A stretch of DNA of 54,034 bases from positions 46,425-100,458 of the forward strand of contig NZ_RCWE01000018.1 of the NCBI RefSeq assembly GCF_018448925.1, written 5' to 3'. This stretch comes from Photorhabdus akhurstii. GTDB taxonomy: Bacteria > Pseudomonadota > Gammaproteobacteria > Enterobacterales > Enterobacteriaceae. This document shows, one piece after another, positions 46,457 through 54,034 of this stretch (positions are counted from its first letter, which is position 1; each line of letters opens with the position of its first letter). Under the pieces are notes generated by a model. That model was not told the origin of the DNA, did no database searches, and saw only the letters and a program-made list of their open reading frames with translations. Position numbers and translations under genes: made by a program.

Positions 46457-47639
46457 AATCACTCCTGCTACATTTTATTCTTGGTGAATACGGTGGATGA
46501 TAGGGATAAATTTCCACCCCCTTCACCACGCGGTTGACTTCCCCTGTCGGACATGGATTGTCTGGCGTTATGCCCAGTGCCAGCGAGGTTTCAAACGCTA
46601 ACATCTGCAAAAACATCAAATAGGGGAACAACAGCCAGATATCGTCTTGTTCACTATTAATCACCGTGAACCCTTTCCCCTGTGTGCCACTCAGTGCAAC
46701 AATTTGACACGCCAATCCGTCATGATTCAGTTCATGCCAAAGATCGAGATCATAACGACGACGATATTGATCAGCGGAGAGCATCATGATCACCAGCGTA
46801 TCGCGTTCGATCATAAATTTCGGCCCATGACGCACCCCCATTGATGAGTCGTAACGGGTGGCGACATGCCCGGCGGTCAATTCCAGCATCTTAAGCGCCC
46901 CCTCCTCGGCTATCCCAGTAAAACAACTGGAACCCAGACACATCATGCGCTTAAAACCACTGCATGCCAGCCGCTTAACTTGTGCCTGCCACTGCCCCCT
47001 TTCCCGCTCACACAACGCGCTCATCGTCATCAACGCCTCACCACTCTGTTCCAACGTCAACGGCCCTAGCAGCAACACTGTTGCTAACGTCATACAACTG
47101 AAACTGGACGTCATAGCAAAGCTCTGGTCATGAGCACCCTGCGGCATATTCAACGAACAGACGTGAGCGCGCCCTTCGGCATAACGCGCTAACTCACCAC
47201 CGGGATTACAGGTCAGCATCAGGTGATAACAGTGTGGCAGGAGTTGATCCGCCAGTTTTACCGCCGCCACGCTCTCGGGGCTATTGCCCGACCGCCCATA
47301 GGAAATCAACAAGGTTGAACGTGTTGGATCGAGATATTGCAAAGGAGAAGGCACAATATCTGTGGTGCTGTACGCGACTACATTCAGTCCACACTGCTCA
47401 CGCAACCAAGGCGCCAGCGTGCGCCCGATAAACGCGGAGGAACCTGCGCCACACAGCACTATCTGTAACTCTGGATCTGATAATAAAGGCTGCAAAAAGG
47501 GCCGCCACAATCCCTCCTCACATTGCAGATTTTGATATAACTGACGCCAAAGTTCAGGCTGTTGATGGATCTCTCTGGCAGTATGCAGCGCATGATGCTC
47601 ACGCAACCAGACTTCGGTATAGGAAAACAGCTCATTCAT
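46422..47639 (-). CDS. agaS: AgaS, galactosamine-6-phosphate deaminase/isomerase (SIS domains)
   Basis: 405 residues with two SIS domains: VLCGAGSSAFIGRTLAP, LLISYGRSGNSPESVAA, and later MCLGSSCFTGIAEEGALKM with MGVRHGPKFMI. In E. coli AgaS converts galactosamine-6-phosphate to tagatose-6-phosphate. It is about 20 residues longer than E. coli AgaS because the stop lies inside agaV. Its ATG overlaps the kbaZ TGA. Confidence 0.93.
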   Translation of the reverse strand: MNELFSYTEVWLREHHALHTAREIHQQPELWRQLYQNLQCEEGLWRPFLQPLLSDPELQIVLCGAGSSAFIGRTLAPWLREQCGLNVVAYSTTDIVPSPLQYLDPTRSTLLISYGRSGNSPESVAAVKLADQLLPHCYHLMLTCNPGGELARYAEGRAHVCSLNMPQGAHDQSFAMTSSFSCMTLATVLLLGPLTLEQSGEALMTMSALCERERGQWQAQVKRLACSGFKRMMCLGSSCFTGIAEEGALKMLELTAGHVATRYDSSMGVRHGPKFMIERDTLVIMMLSADQYRRRYDLDLWHELNHDGLACQIVALSGTQGKGFTVINSEQDDIWLLFPYLMFLQMLAFETSLALGITPDNPCPTGEVNRVVKGVEIYPYHPPYSPRIKCSRSDYVDTEYFNDPN

Positions 47640-48931
47640 GTTAAAACTCCTTGTACCTCTGGCTCACAAGCCTGCGCATAGCTCAAGAGCACAGAACGAA
47701 TTTTATCCAACACCCAAGCGTGTGGGTCATTATCCAGCCTGCCGGCATTAACCGCCTGCGCCTGCTCAGGCAGGTACTGACTCAGTAGTGAAAGGGAAAC
47801 CGGGCGACAACGCAGGTTATCCATCAAAGTATCCACTGCCTGTTGTACCTGAGGATGCGGCCAGTAGTAACGAACGCGATCACTCAAACTGTATTGACGA
47901 TCAATAAACTGTTGATGCGACGTACCGTGATAATAGCGGTTCCAGTGCTCCGGTTGCTCAAGCATGACCTGTTCCAGCGTGGCGCACAGATGAGCCGCGC
48001 CCTGTTCCCCATTCCATTCACTATCGATTTTATCGAGTGCGAACAGCGCCTCCCGTAAAGCAAAAGTCAAAGCCGGACCGACTTTCAGAATGGCAAAGTG
48101 ATCACGAACCAACTCACGGTAAGCTTGCGCCGTTTGATAATCAGTGGAATGGGCTTCATAGACTAAATAGGGTTGAGATTCGATATATTGACTCAGCGCC
48201 GCTGCACGTTCAGGTTGATAATGTTCGATATGGTGGTGATCGAACTCCACACCCGGTTGCACCACCAGCGCAATCACCCGCGGCCATACCGGTTCCAATC
48301 CTGCCAGTCGCCAAGCTTGTTGATGAACATTCAACGTTGTAGCCGCAGCCTGAGGCGTAGTGACCTGCATTCCTTCTAATGCTTCTTTAGCTCCGCCCGG
48401 TACCGGCACTTCGGTACCTATCACATAAACCGGTGGTTCTCCCCCCACCTGCTGCCAACAACGTTCAGCCACCTGACACAAACGAGCCGCGCGTACCGCA
48501 ACCTCGTTGTCGCCCAGCGGCGTTGGATCATCCAGACAAGACATCGAGCAATCGAGGTGGATCTTACGAAACCCCGCCGCCACATAATCGTGTATCAACG
48601 TTTCAGCCAGTTTCATCGCCTGTTCAGCGGGAAGATCCTGCCAGGCATTTGGTCCAAGATGATCGCCTCCTAACCAGATACGATCACGCGGCAACCCAAT
48701 GCGATCGGCCTGCTGCCAAACTGCATCCCGGAATTGAGCCGGTTGCATCCCGGTGTAACCGCCAAACTGATTGACCTGATTAGAAGTTGCTTCAATCAGT
48801 ACCGAGGTCTTACGCTCTTTAGCGACGCGTAAAGCGCTTTCCAATACCCAAGGATGAGCGGAACAGACCGAATAGATCCCCACCGCTTCACCTGATTTAT
48901 GACGACGGATAAGTTGTAATAGTGACTGCAT
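47636..48931 (-). CDS. kbaZ: Tagatose-1,6-bisphosphate aldolase non-catalytic subunit
   Basis: 431 residues; GatZ/KbaZ family, needed for full KbaY activity. Motifs: GIYSVCSAHPWVLE, LIEATSNQVNQFGGYTGM, GGDHLGPNAWQ, HLDCSMSCLDDP, and YVIGTEVPVPGGA. ATG 48931 is chosen because GGGAG lies just before it; a second ATG 12 bases upstream contributes that RBS. It follows agaR by 35 bases. Confidence 0.93.
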   Translation of the reverse strand: MQSLLQLIRRHKSGEAVGIYSVCSAHPWVLESALRVAKERKTSVLIEATSNQVNQFGGYTGMQPAQFRDAVWQQADRIGLPRDRIWLGGDHLGPNAWQDLPAEQAMKLAETLIHDYVAAGFRKIHLDCSMSCLDDPTPLGDNEVAVRAARLCQVAERCWQQVGGEPPVYVIGTEVPVPGGAKEALEGMQVTTPQAAATTLNVHQQAWRLAGLEPVWPRVIALVVQPGVEFDHHHIEHYQPERAAALSQYIESQPYLVYEAHSTDYQTAQAYRELVRDHFAILKVGPALTFALREALFALDKIDSEWNGEQGAAHLCATLEQVMLEQPEHWNRYYHGTSHQQFIDRQYSLSDRVRYYWPHPQVQQAVDTLMDNLRCRPVSLSLLSQYLPEQAQAVNAGRLDNDPHAWVLDKIRSVLLSYAQACEPEVQGVLT

Positions 48932-48966
48932 GGTGTCTCCCATGCGGGCAAGAATCTCGGTAAGAA

Positions 48967-49740
48967 CTATTCGTCGGCAATAACCACATCCACGCCGAGT
49001 TCAATTAATGCCCGCTTGTAGTTATCGGGGATCCGACTGTCAGTAATCAGCCGATGAATCTGTCCGGCCTGACGGATCATGCAAAAACTTCTGCGCCCAA
49101 ATTTACTGGCATCCGCCACCGCGATAATTTCATGCGCCACCTCACACATTACGCGATTAAGGTGAGCTTCACCGGGATGTGGCGTGGTTATCCCTGCTTC
49201 CAGATCAAAACCATCGACGCCAAGAAATAGGGTGTCAAAGCGATATTGACGTAATTGTTGTTCCGCAGCCGGACCATAGAGCGAGTAGGAGTTTTGACGC
49301 ACACTCCCGCCAAGCACCATCACCTCCATCCGGTCAAACCCCGCCAGTTCATAGGCGATATTCAACGCGTTAGTCATGACGACCAAATCACGCCGTTCTT
49401 TAAGAAATGGCACGATTTGCGTGGTAGTCGAGCCGGAATCAAGGATCAGGGCATCACCATCCTGAACAAACTGTGCCGCCCTGGCCGCAATGCGCGATTT
49501 CACATCACGATTGATCCGGCCTTTATCTTGCAAGGGGCGATCAAAGGCGAATTGCTGATTCAACATGGCGCCGCCATAGGAACGCAATGCACAACCTTTT
49601 TGCTCCAGATAACGCAGGTCATTACGGATAGTGACGCTGGAAACCCCAAAACGGGTGCTCAGATGCTCAACACGTACGCTGCCTTCATGACACAACAAGT
49701 CGATAATCTGTTCACGTCTTTTTACGGTATCCACAGCCAT
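48967..49740 (-). CDS. agaR: DeoR-family repressor AgaR
   Basis: 257 residues. N-terminal helix-turn-helix (VEHLSTRFGVSSVTIRNDLRYLEQKG) and a sugar-phosphate-binding C-terminal domain (DALILDSGSTTTQIV; LGGSVRQNSYSLYGP; FLGVDGFDLEAGITTP). First gene of the operon, as expected of an autoregulated repressor. Candidate operators with TTTC/GAAA repeats lie upstream. Confidence 0.92.
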   Translation of the reverse strand: MAVDTVKRREQIIDLLCHEGSVRVEHLSTRFGVSSVTIRNDLRYLEQKGCALRSYGGAMLNQQFAFDRPLQDKGRINRDVKSRIAARAAQFVQDGDALILDSGSTTTQIVPFLKERRDLVVMTNALNIAYELAGFDRMEVMVLGGSVRQNSYSLYGPAAEQQLRQYRFDTLFLGVDGFDLEAGITTPHPGEAHLNRVMCEVAHEIIAVADASKFGRRSFCMIRQAGQIHRLITDSRIPDNYKRALIELGVDVVIADE

Positions 49741-49799
49741 TCCGTTATACCCCTCAGATTTTCAGCGATAAATTTATGCCGCCTGTGATGAATTGCTTT

Positions 49800-50010
49800 C
49801 CCTCTCTTTCGATTTAATTACAGCAAAAGCAACCAAACGAAATTGTGATCGCTATTACAGTCTATTATATAGACAAAAATAGGCATAAAAGGTTTCGATT
49901 AGAAACAAAGCGAAAGAAAATATTAAATTTTCTGGTTACTGACTAGTTACCCAAAAATCAGTTTTCATCCACCTTTTGGGTAACAATTGATATAAAGAAA
50001 CGAAAGCGCT
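49800..50010. promoter_or_regulatory. Control region between agaR and the beta-lactamase gene
   Basis: Contains a CRP-like site TGTGA-N6-TTACA (49844-49859), TTTCG/CGAAA repeats that fit AgaR-type operators (GTTTC-GATTA-GAAAC at 49892-49906; AAAGAAACGAAAG at 49994-50006), and an 11-bp perfect inverted repeat GTTACCCAAAA / TTTTGGGTAAC (49946-49956, 49974-49984). All are inferred from pattern. Confidence 0.55.
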
Positions 50011-50048
50011 TGGTTTTCAATCAGCAACCGCAAAGTTTTATTTTGTCA

Positions 50049-50064
50049 GGTGATAGAGATCACA
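50049..50064 (+). promoter_or_regulatory. CRP-like site upstream of the beta-lactamase gene
   Basis: GGTGA-N6-TCACA, one mismatch to the CRP core, ends 75 bases before the ATG at 50140. Confidence 0.5.
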
Positions 50065-50139
50065 AATTTTATGATTGGGGGTACAAATCCTGATAAAATC
50101 CCGGACTGAAAGCTCTCACTGTAATTAAGGACACATCAC

Positions 50140-51297
50140 ATGACAAAACAATTTTCGGTGCTGACCGGCGGGCTGCTGCTTGCCGCTTCTCTCGGCGCTC
50201 AAGCCTCAAATACACCCGATCAGGCCCGTCTGACAAATACTGTTGATAAGACCATACACTCCCTGATGCAGGAATATGACATTCCAGGAATGGCGATCGC
50301 GGTGACTTTCCGCGGTCAACATTTTTTCTATCAATACGGTGACGCATCAAAAGAGAACAACATACCGGTCACCAAAGAGACAATCTTTGAGTTAGGTTCG
50401 GTCAGCAAAACCTTTACCGGCAGCCTGATCTCTTGGGCGCAGGTGACGGGAGCCATTTCCCTCTCCGATAAGGCCAGCCATCATTTTCAACCGCTTGCAG
50501 GCAGCGCCTTTGACAACATAAACCTGCTGAATATTGCCACCTATACCGCGGGCGGCCTGCCGTTGCAATTCCCCGACGAGATCGACAGCAATAGCAAAAT
50601 GGTGGACTGGTTTCAGCACTGGCAGCCAAAGTACACTCCCGGAACCTACCGACAATACTCCAATCCTAGCATTGGCCTGGCGGGCTATATCGCTGCCCAA
50701 AGCCTTGAAAAACCCTACTCAATGCTGGTGAAAAACCAGATCCTTTCACCGCTTGGTCTACACCATACCTGGTTTAACGTGCCTGCGCAGGAGATGAAAA
50801 ATTATGCATTGGGTTATTCAAAAGAGAATAAACCGATCCGTATAAACCCCGGCGTGCTGGCTGAGGAAGCCTATGGTCTGAAAACCAGCGCACAGGAACT
50901 GATCGGCTTCGTTGACGCGAATATCGATCCTTCCCGCGTAGGTGACAGCAAACTGGCACAGGCGATTCGGGCAACCCATACCGGTTATTACCGGGTAGGT
51001 GAGATGACGCAAGGGCTAGGCTGGGAGCTTTATCACTGGCCTGTCACCCTTGAGCAGGTACTGAGCGGCAACTCGGCGCAGCTCGCTTTTCAAGCCAATA
51101 AAACTACGGAACTATCGCCGCCAGAGCCGCCAACGGATGCGCTTTTTATCAATAAAACCGGTTCCACCAATGGCTTCGGAGCATATGTCGCGTTTGTGCC
51201 GCAAGAGCAAATGGGTATTGTGCTGCTAGCCAACAAAAATTACCCCAATGAGGCGCGCATCAAAGCAGCCTGGCAAATCCTCAAGGCGCTGAAATAA
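50140..51297 (+). CDS. ampC: Class C (AmpC-type) beta-lactamase
   Basis: 385 residues. Signal peptide to about Ala22. Active-site motifs are all present: Ser87-Val-Ser-Lys90, Tyr173-Ser-Asn175 and Lys339-Thr-Gly341, plus a full-length alpha/beta fold, so it should be a working periplasmic cephalosporinase. There is no divergent ampR gene, so induction through AmpR is unlikely; a CRP-like site is upstream. Base composition is higher in GC than the AT-rich islands. A penicillin-binding esterase is a less likely alternative. Confidence 0.9.
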   Translation: MTKQFSVLTGGLLLAASLGAQASNTPDQARLTNTVDKTIHSLMQEYDIPGMAIAVTFRGQHFFYQYGDASKENNIPVTKETIFELGSVSKTFTGSLISWAQVTGAISLSDKASHHFQPLAGSAFDNINLLNIATYTAGGLPLQFPDEIDSNSKMVDWFQHWQPKYTPGTYRQYSNPSIGLAGYIAAQSLEKPYSMLVKNQILSPLGLHHTWFNVPAQEMKNYALGYSKENKPIRINPGVLAEEAYGLKTSAQELIGFVDANIDPSRVGDSKLAQAIRATHTGYYRVGEMTQGLGWELYHWPVTLEQVLSGNSAQLAFQANKTTELSPPEPPTDALFINKTGSTNGFGAYVAFVPQEQMGIVLLANKNYPNEARIKAAWQILKALK

Positions 51298-51309
51298 CGC
51301 TCAATCGCG

Positions 51310-51339
51310 TTTAAATACTGTGTCTTTAAATACCGTGTC
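51310..51339. repeat. Two tandem 15-bp units
   Basis: TTTAAATACTGTGTC followed directly by TTTAAATACCGTGTC, in the short space after the beta-lactamase gene. Confidence 0.7.
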
Positions 51340-51343
51340 TGTT

Positions 51344-51371
51344 GACAGCGCCTCCCGCAGGAGGCGCTGTC
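51344..51371. terminator. Strong hairpin between convergent genes
   Basis: GACAGCGCCTCC / GGAGGCGCTGTC, a perfect 12-bp stem with a CGCA tetraloop. It separates the beta-lactamase gene from the effector gene; no T-run follows. Confidence 0.7.
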
Positions 51372-51387
51372 CTGACATATCGAGTCG

Positions 51388-52686
51388 TTAAGCCAGTAAG
51401 GCTTCCAAACCTGCGGTCACCGACTCCATACGGTGACCACCTGAATGCTCAATCACATAACGCTTGCCTACCTGAGAAGAGGCATCCAGCCCCCAAATAC
51501 CATGTTCGGCCTTCTGACTCAGCGGATCACTACTGGTATTGATGTGGGTGACGTTGGCACTATCCAACTTATCGGCCAACCGATCCCGCAATCCTACATG
51601 CAACCCCATGCTGTTGAATGCGGTGACTTTGATCCCATGTTTAATGCCCGCATATTGCGCCAACCCGCCGCCTAAAGAGTGGCCCAAAACCTCAACCTTA
51701 CCGCCATATTGTTTAGTAAAGGCTTTGACCAAGCGGTCCGCATCCTGAAACGCGCTGTCCTTGATCCCCAAAGCCGCGCCGACATCACTCTTTACAGTGC
51801 CAGGACGCTTGGTTGGCTGAGTGCCCACAAAGGAGAGCACCATAGTGTCGTCACGCTTGTAGACAGCGACCTTGAGCGCAGACCAGCCATCTCCCTCAAG
51901 GATTAAAGGATCATCCTGCCCCTTGCTGGGGCGAACATGCAGGGTTAACTCACTGCCGGTTCCGCCAGTGCCATCCTCCCGGCGAGCCAGTATTGAGGAC
52001 GGAATATCAGCTAAAGCGGCATGACTGTAACCCGCGGGCATATCCCGATAGCTACTGGAGCAACTGATTCTCGCCAATTGGGCCGCATCCATCACTGCTT
52101 TAGCTCCCACAGCATTCAACGGCTCTTGCTCTGCTTTAGCCACAAACGCGGGTTTGGCGATAACCTTGGCAGAATTCAGCAATTGTTCGGCACGCGTTCC
52201 AGCCTGCAAACGCTCGGACGCGCCAAGCGGTAGATGCGAAACTCCCTTCGCGCCCGCGCCAGCCAGCCCAAGGGCAGAAGATGCCAGCAAACGCCCGGTA
52301 GATTCCGCTAGGTTTTTAACGCCTGCGACACCGACTGAAATTGCACCGCTCGTTACACTACTAGCACCGCCCGTGATATTAGCCAATCCCTTGATAATGG
52401 CCCCAGTCCAGTAACGCGCCTTACCTTTGGCGCTCTGCGCATGGGAATCATGTCCTCCCTGTATGGCAGTGCCAATCTTGCGAGCCGGGGCGCTCAATGT
52501 CAGATATTTCAGTGTAGTGGTCAGCACCTTGCCCGGCGACACCTGAGTACCAAGACCAGTACTGGTGTAATGGGAAGCAAGATGATGATGAACATTATTA
52601 TTGCGAGATGGTGTCTGTACTTCCCCGTTCGAAAGGGGCGACAATGCCGTCGCTTTGAGAGTGTGCCCAAGACTTTGAATAGACAT
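51388..52686 (-). CDS. Lipase class 3-fold protein, candidate type III secreted effector
   Basis: 432 residues. The first ~60 residues are Ser/Thr/Asn-rich without a Sec signal, as in type III effectors. Residues about 95-155 are Gly/Ala-rich hydrophobic and may contact membranes. The C-terminal half is an alpha/beta hydrolase: VLGHSLGGGLAQ with nucleophile Ser337, Asp387 (SSDPLS) and His414 or His418 (EHSGGHR), the order of class 3 lipases. The CesT-like chaperone gene lies 33 bases upstream, the standard layout for a secreted effector. Enzyme substrate (phospholipid or other ester) cannot be deduced. Confidence 0.75.
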   Translation of the reverse strand: MSIQSLGHTLKATALSPLSNGEVQTPSRNNNVHHHLASHYTSTGLGTQVSPGKVLTTTLKYLTLSAPARKIGTAIQGGHDSHAQSAKGKARYWTGAIIKGLANITGGASSVTSGAISVGVAGVKNLAESTGRLLASSALGLAGAGAKGVSHLPLGASERLQAGTRAEQLLNSAKVIAKPAFVAKAEQEPLNAVGAKAVMDAAQLARISCSSSYRDMPAGYSHAALADIPSSILARREDGTGGTGSELTLHVRPSKGQDDPLILEGDGWSALKVAVYKRDDTMVLSFVGTQPTKRPGTVKSDVGAALGIKDSAFQDADRLVKAFTKQYGGKVEVLGHSLGGGLAQYAGIKHGIKVTAFNSMGLHVGLRDRLADKLDSANVTHINTSSDPLSQKAEHGIWGLDASSQVGKRYVIEHSGGHRMESVTAGLEALLA

Positions 52687-52719
52687 CTTATTCTCCTTTG
52701 CTATTCAGATAACCGCTAC

Positions 52720-53196
52720 TCAGCATGCGATGGCTGAGCCAGGTAATGGATGCGGCGCAGACGCTCCGTTCTGCTGGGTGTTGATCGCCTGAAACTGAGA
52801 CTGCAAGCTGATCCCAAGATCGAGAAACTCCCCCAAAGTCTGCATAAATGCAGTTTCGTCGAACATCTCGATCAACGCGGAGAAGCTCAACACCAGATAA
52901 TTGGTACGACTGTCCAGACTGATCTGACTGCCGCCGGTGGTAAGACCGAACATATTCAACTCAAGGGCAGCCCGAGTCAGCATCAACTGGCCCGATTCAT
53001 CTACCGGTAATCGCAACAAAGGAATATAGAGATAAAATGCCTGAACGTCGTCGTTGTCCGGTACTTCAACGACGCACTCTCCACCTTGGCCGAAAGGCAC
53101 GGTACAGTGACCATCGCTGCCAATGCTCAAAGCCACGCCTTGACGTTCACCCACAAGGCGCAACCATTCCGATACTGTCTGTTGATATGCTTTCAC
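52720..53196 (-). CDS. CesT/SycE-like type III secretion chaperone
   Basis: 158 residues, acidic, with the class I chaperone pattern: an N-terminal amphipathic helix (VSEWLRLVGERQGVAL), GSDGHCTVPFG strand region, VQAFYLYIPLLRLP, a LALELN-like helix (LTRAALELNMFG) and a last helix near residue 110-125. It would bind the N-terminus of the effector encoded next. Family call is by pattern; no secretion apparatus genes are in the window. Confidence 0.75.
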   Translation of the reverse strand: MKAYQQTVSEWLRLVGERQGVALSIGSDGHCTVPFGQGGECVVEVPDNDDVQAFYLYIPLLRLPVDESGQLMLTRAALELNMFGLTTGGSQISLDSRTNYLVLSFSALIEMFDETAFMQTLGEFLDLGISLQSQFQAINTQQNGASAPHPLPGSAIAC

Positions 53197-54034
53197 TATG
53201 ATATTCTCCGCTCGTTATCCCTTACAGACCAAGGGTTTCGCACGCAATAGAAAGTGTGAGCATGTTAACAATCACCGGCAAGCCGTGATTTATTTCCGGG
53301 GCGAAGTTTTTTATATCGACGTCGAAATAGCGCCTTACCGGCAGTTGGGTCGCACCGTGCAAATGCGGTTCGAATCTACTGCACCCAACTTGGCCGACAG
53401 GTGTTATCCCAGTAGCATTAGGTTAATTCATATGAGTTTTACGAGCCGGATCGTATTCCCACCACCACTCAAAAGAGGGAAGTCGTGACTGCTCCCCGCC
53501 GTAAAGAGGATGTCGCAAAAGGCCAGCATTGAAAATAAACCCGCAGAGATTTATTGCCTGTTATTGGGAGTGACAACTCATGACAGGCTAAATTTTTCGA
53601 TTGAAAAAGGAGCTGTTGAGCGATTTATTAATCAAAGAATTCAATATGAAAAATCGGCATTGATGGCGATTAATTAGCCATTTCATGTGATATTAATCAC
53701 ATTTTCTTCATGTTCATCTGATAAATATCGTGATCTTGTGGTCATATATTTAGAGAGCGAAATTCTCTGTTATTTGTCTCCACTCCATCCTACTCAGTTG
53801 GAAGCGGTCTGTTGTTCTCTCTAACGCCACGTATTAAATGATGGCTATTTTACGCTGTCATTTTTTTACCGCGGAACAGACCGGCGCTATTTAAATGAGC
53901 CACTGTAATGGCTCGTTTAATGGCTTCTTGCATAGCTTCTTGCGTTATCCCCATCTCAGGATAATGGCTCAATTATGTAGGGTTTCAAATATGGATGGAT
54001 TAGTTTTCACCTGCCGAATTGGCGTACTGCCCCA
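53197..54034. other. Terminal 840 bp without a convincing gene
   Basis: Promoter side of the chaperone gene, then apparently non-coding DNA. A minus-strand mini-ORF (53850-53954, reads MGITQEAMQEAIKR...) is open but unsupported. One good CRP palindrome is present at 53686-53701. Confidence 0.4.
53686..53701. promoter_or_regulatory. Perfect CRP core palindrome
   Basis: TGTGA (53686-53690), TATTAA, TCACA (53697-53701). Flanks (TTTCA / TTTTC) are also AT-rich as in strong sites. No gene in the window starts near it, so its target may lie past the right edge. Confidence 0.6.

Noticed and set aside
53340-53400. tRNA-like fragment around GGTTCGAATC
   Set aside because: The bases on either side of the TTCGAAT loop do not form a T-stem, and no acceptor or anticodon arm can be drawn. 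It is probably chance.
53850-53954. Minus-strand mini-ORF of 34 codons
   Set aside because: The codons look plausible, but there is no clear RBS, no known family and a stop shortly upstream. Left as a remark only.

Overview
The window reads as chromosomal DNA of an entomopathogenic enterobacterium, most likely Photorhabdus (Xenorhabdus is the alternative). The housekeeping proteins are close to their E. coli counterparts and keep the E. coli order mrcB-hrpB-sfsA-dksA-gluQ-pcnB-folK-panBCD-yadHG-can-hpt ... cueO-yacC-speE-speD. Between and beside these blocks lie toxin/immunity genes, toxin-antitoxin modules, a MITE-like 127-bp repeat, a microcin-type cluster and an effector/chaperone pair of type III secretion type. 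Species assignment is inference; the synteny is read from the sequence against remembered E. coli proteins.

Layout. (1) 1-5221, minus strand: a PAAR/pyocin-S-like toxin gene followed by a tandem array of six intact immunity-like genes, one gene cut by the window edge and one 3' remnant. The array is visibly rearranged (a 347-bp duplication). (2) 5540-20110: conserved core covering cell wall (mrcB), helicase (hrpB), dksA, gluQ, pcnB (with a non-canonical AUU start), folate (folK), pantothenate (panB, panC, panD), an ABC exporter (yadGH) and carbonic anhydrase (can). (3) 20402-34336: a plastic zone in the can-hpt-cueO interval. It holds two nearly identical GNAT-toxin/DUF1778-antitoxin modules, a frameshifted higB with intact higA, two complete hpt genes, a Panacea-domain gene, a Ner-like regulator, an AT-rich microcin operon, IS481 and integrase pseudogenes, and a second copy of the hpt upstream region including the first hpt codons. 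(4) 34421-36101: three poorly characterised genes, one an orphan ClpX-type zinc-finger protein. (5) 36365-40911: cueO with a CueR-type promoter, yacC, speE, speD and an isochorismatase-family hydrolase. (6) 41013-49740: an aga-type N-acetylgalactosamine PTS operon (agaR, kbaZ, agaS, agaV, agaW, agaE, agaF, kbaY) ending in a secreted alpha-galactosidase-like enzyme. (7) 50140-53196: a class C beta-lactamase, then a lipase-fold effector candidate with its CesT-like chaperone. The last 840 bp hold no convincing gene.

The most interesting system is at 27226-32839. An exact-consensus sigma-70 promoter (TTGACA, 17 bp, TATAAT) precedes a four-helix membrane protein (probable immunity). Next comes a 124-residue Gly/Ala-rich precursor with a colicin V/microcin L-type GA leader and two C-terminal Cys. 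It is followed by a JmjC/cupin 2-oxoglutarate oxygenase of the ribosomal-oxygenase type, then a CvaA-like adaptor and a CvaB-like peptidase-containing ABC exporter. All four Arg of the core peptide sit in Gly-Arg-(Val/Phe/Tyr/Ile), which suggests a class II microcin hydroxylated on Arg before export. That last step is a hypothesis.
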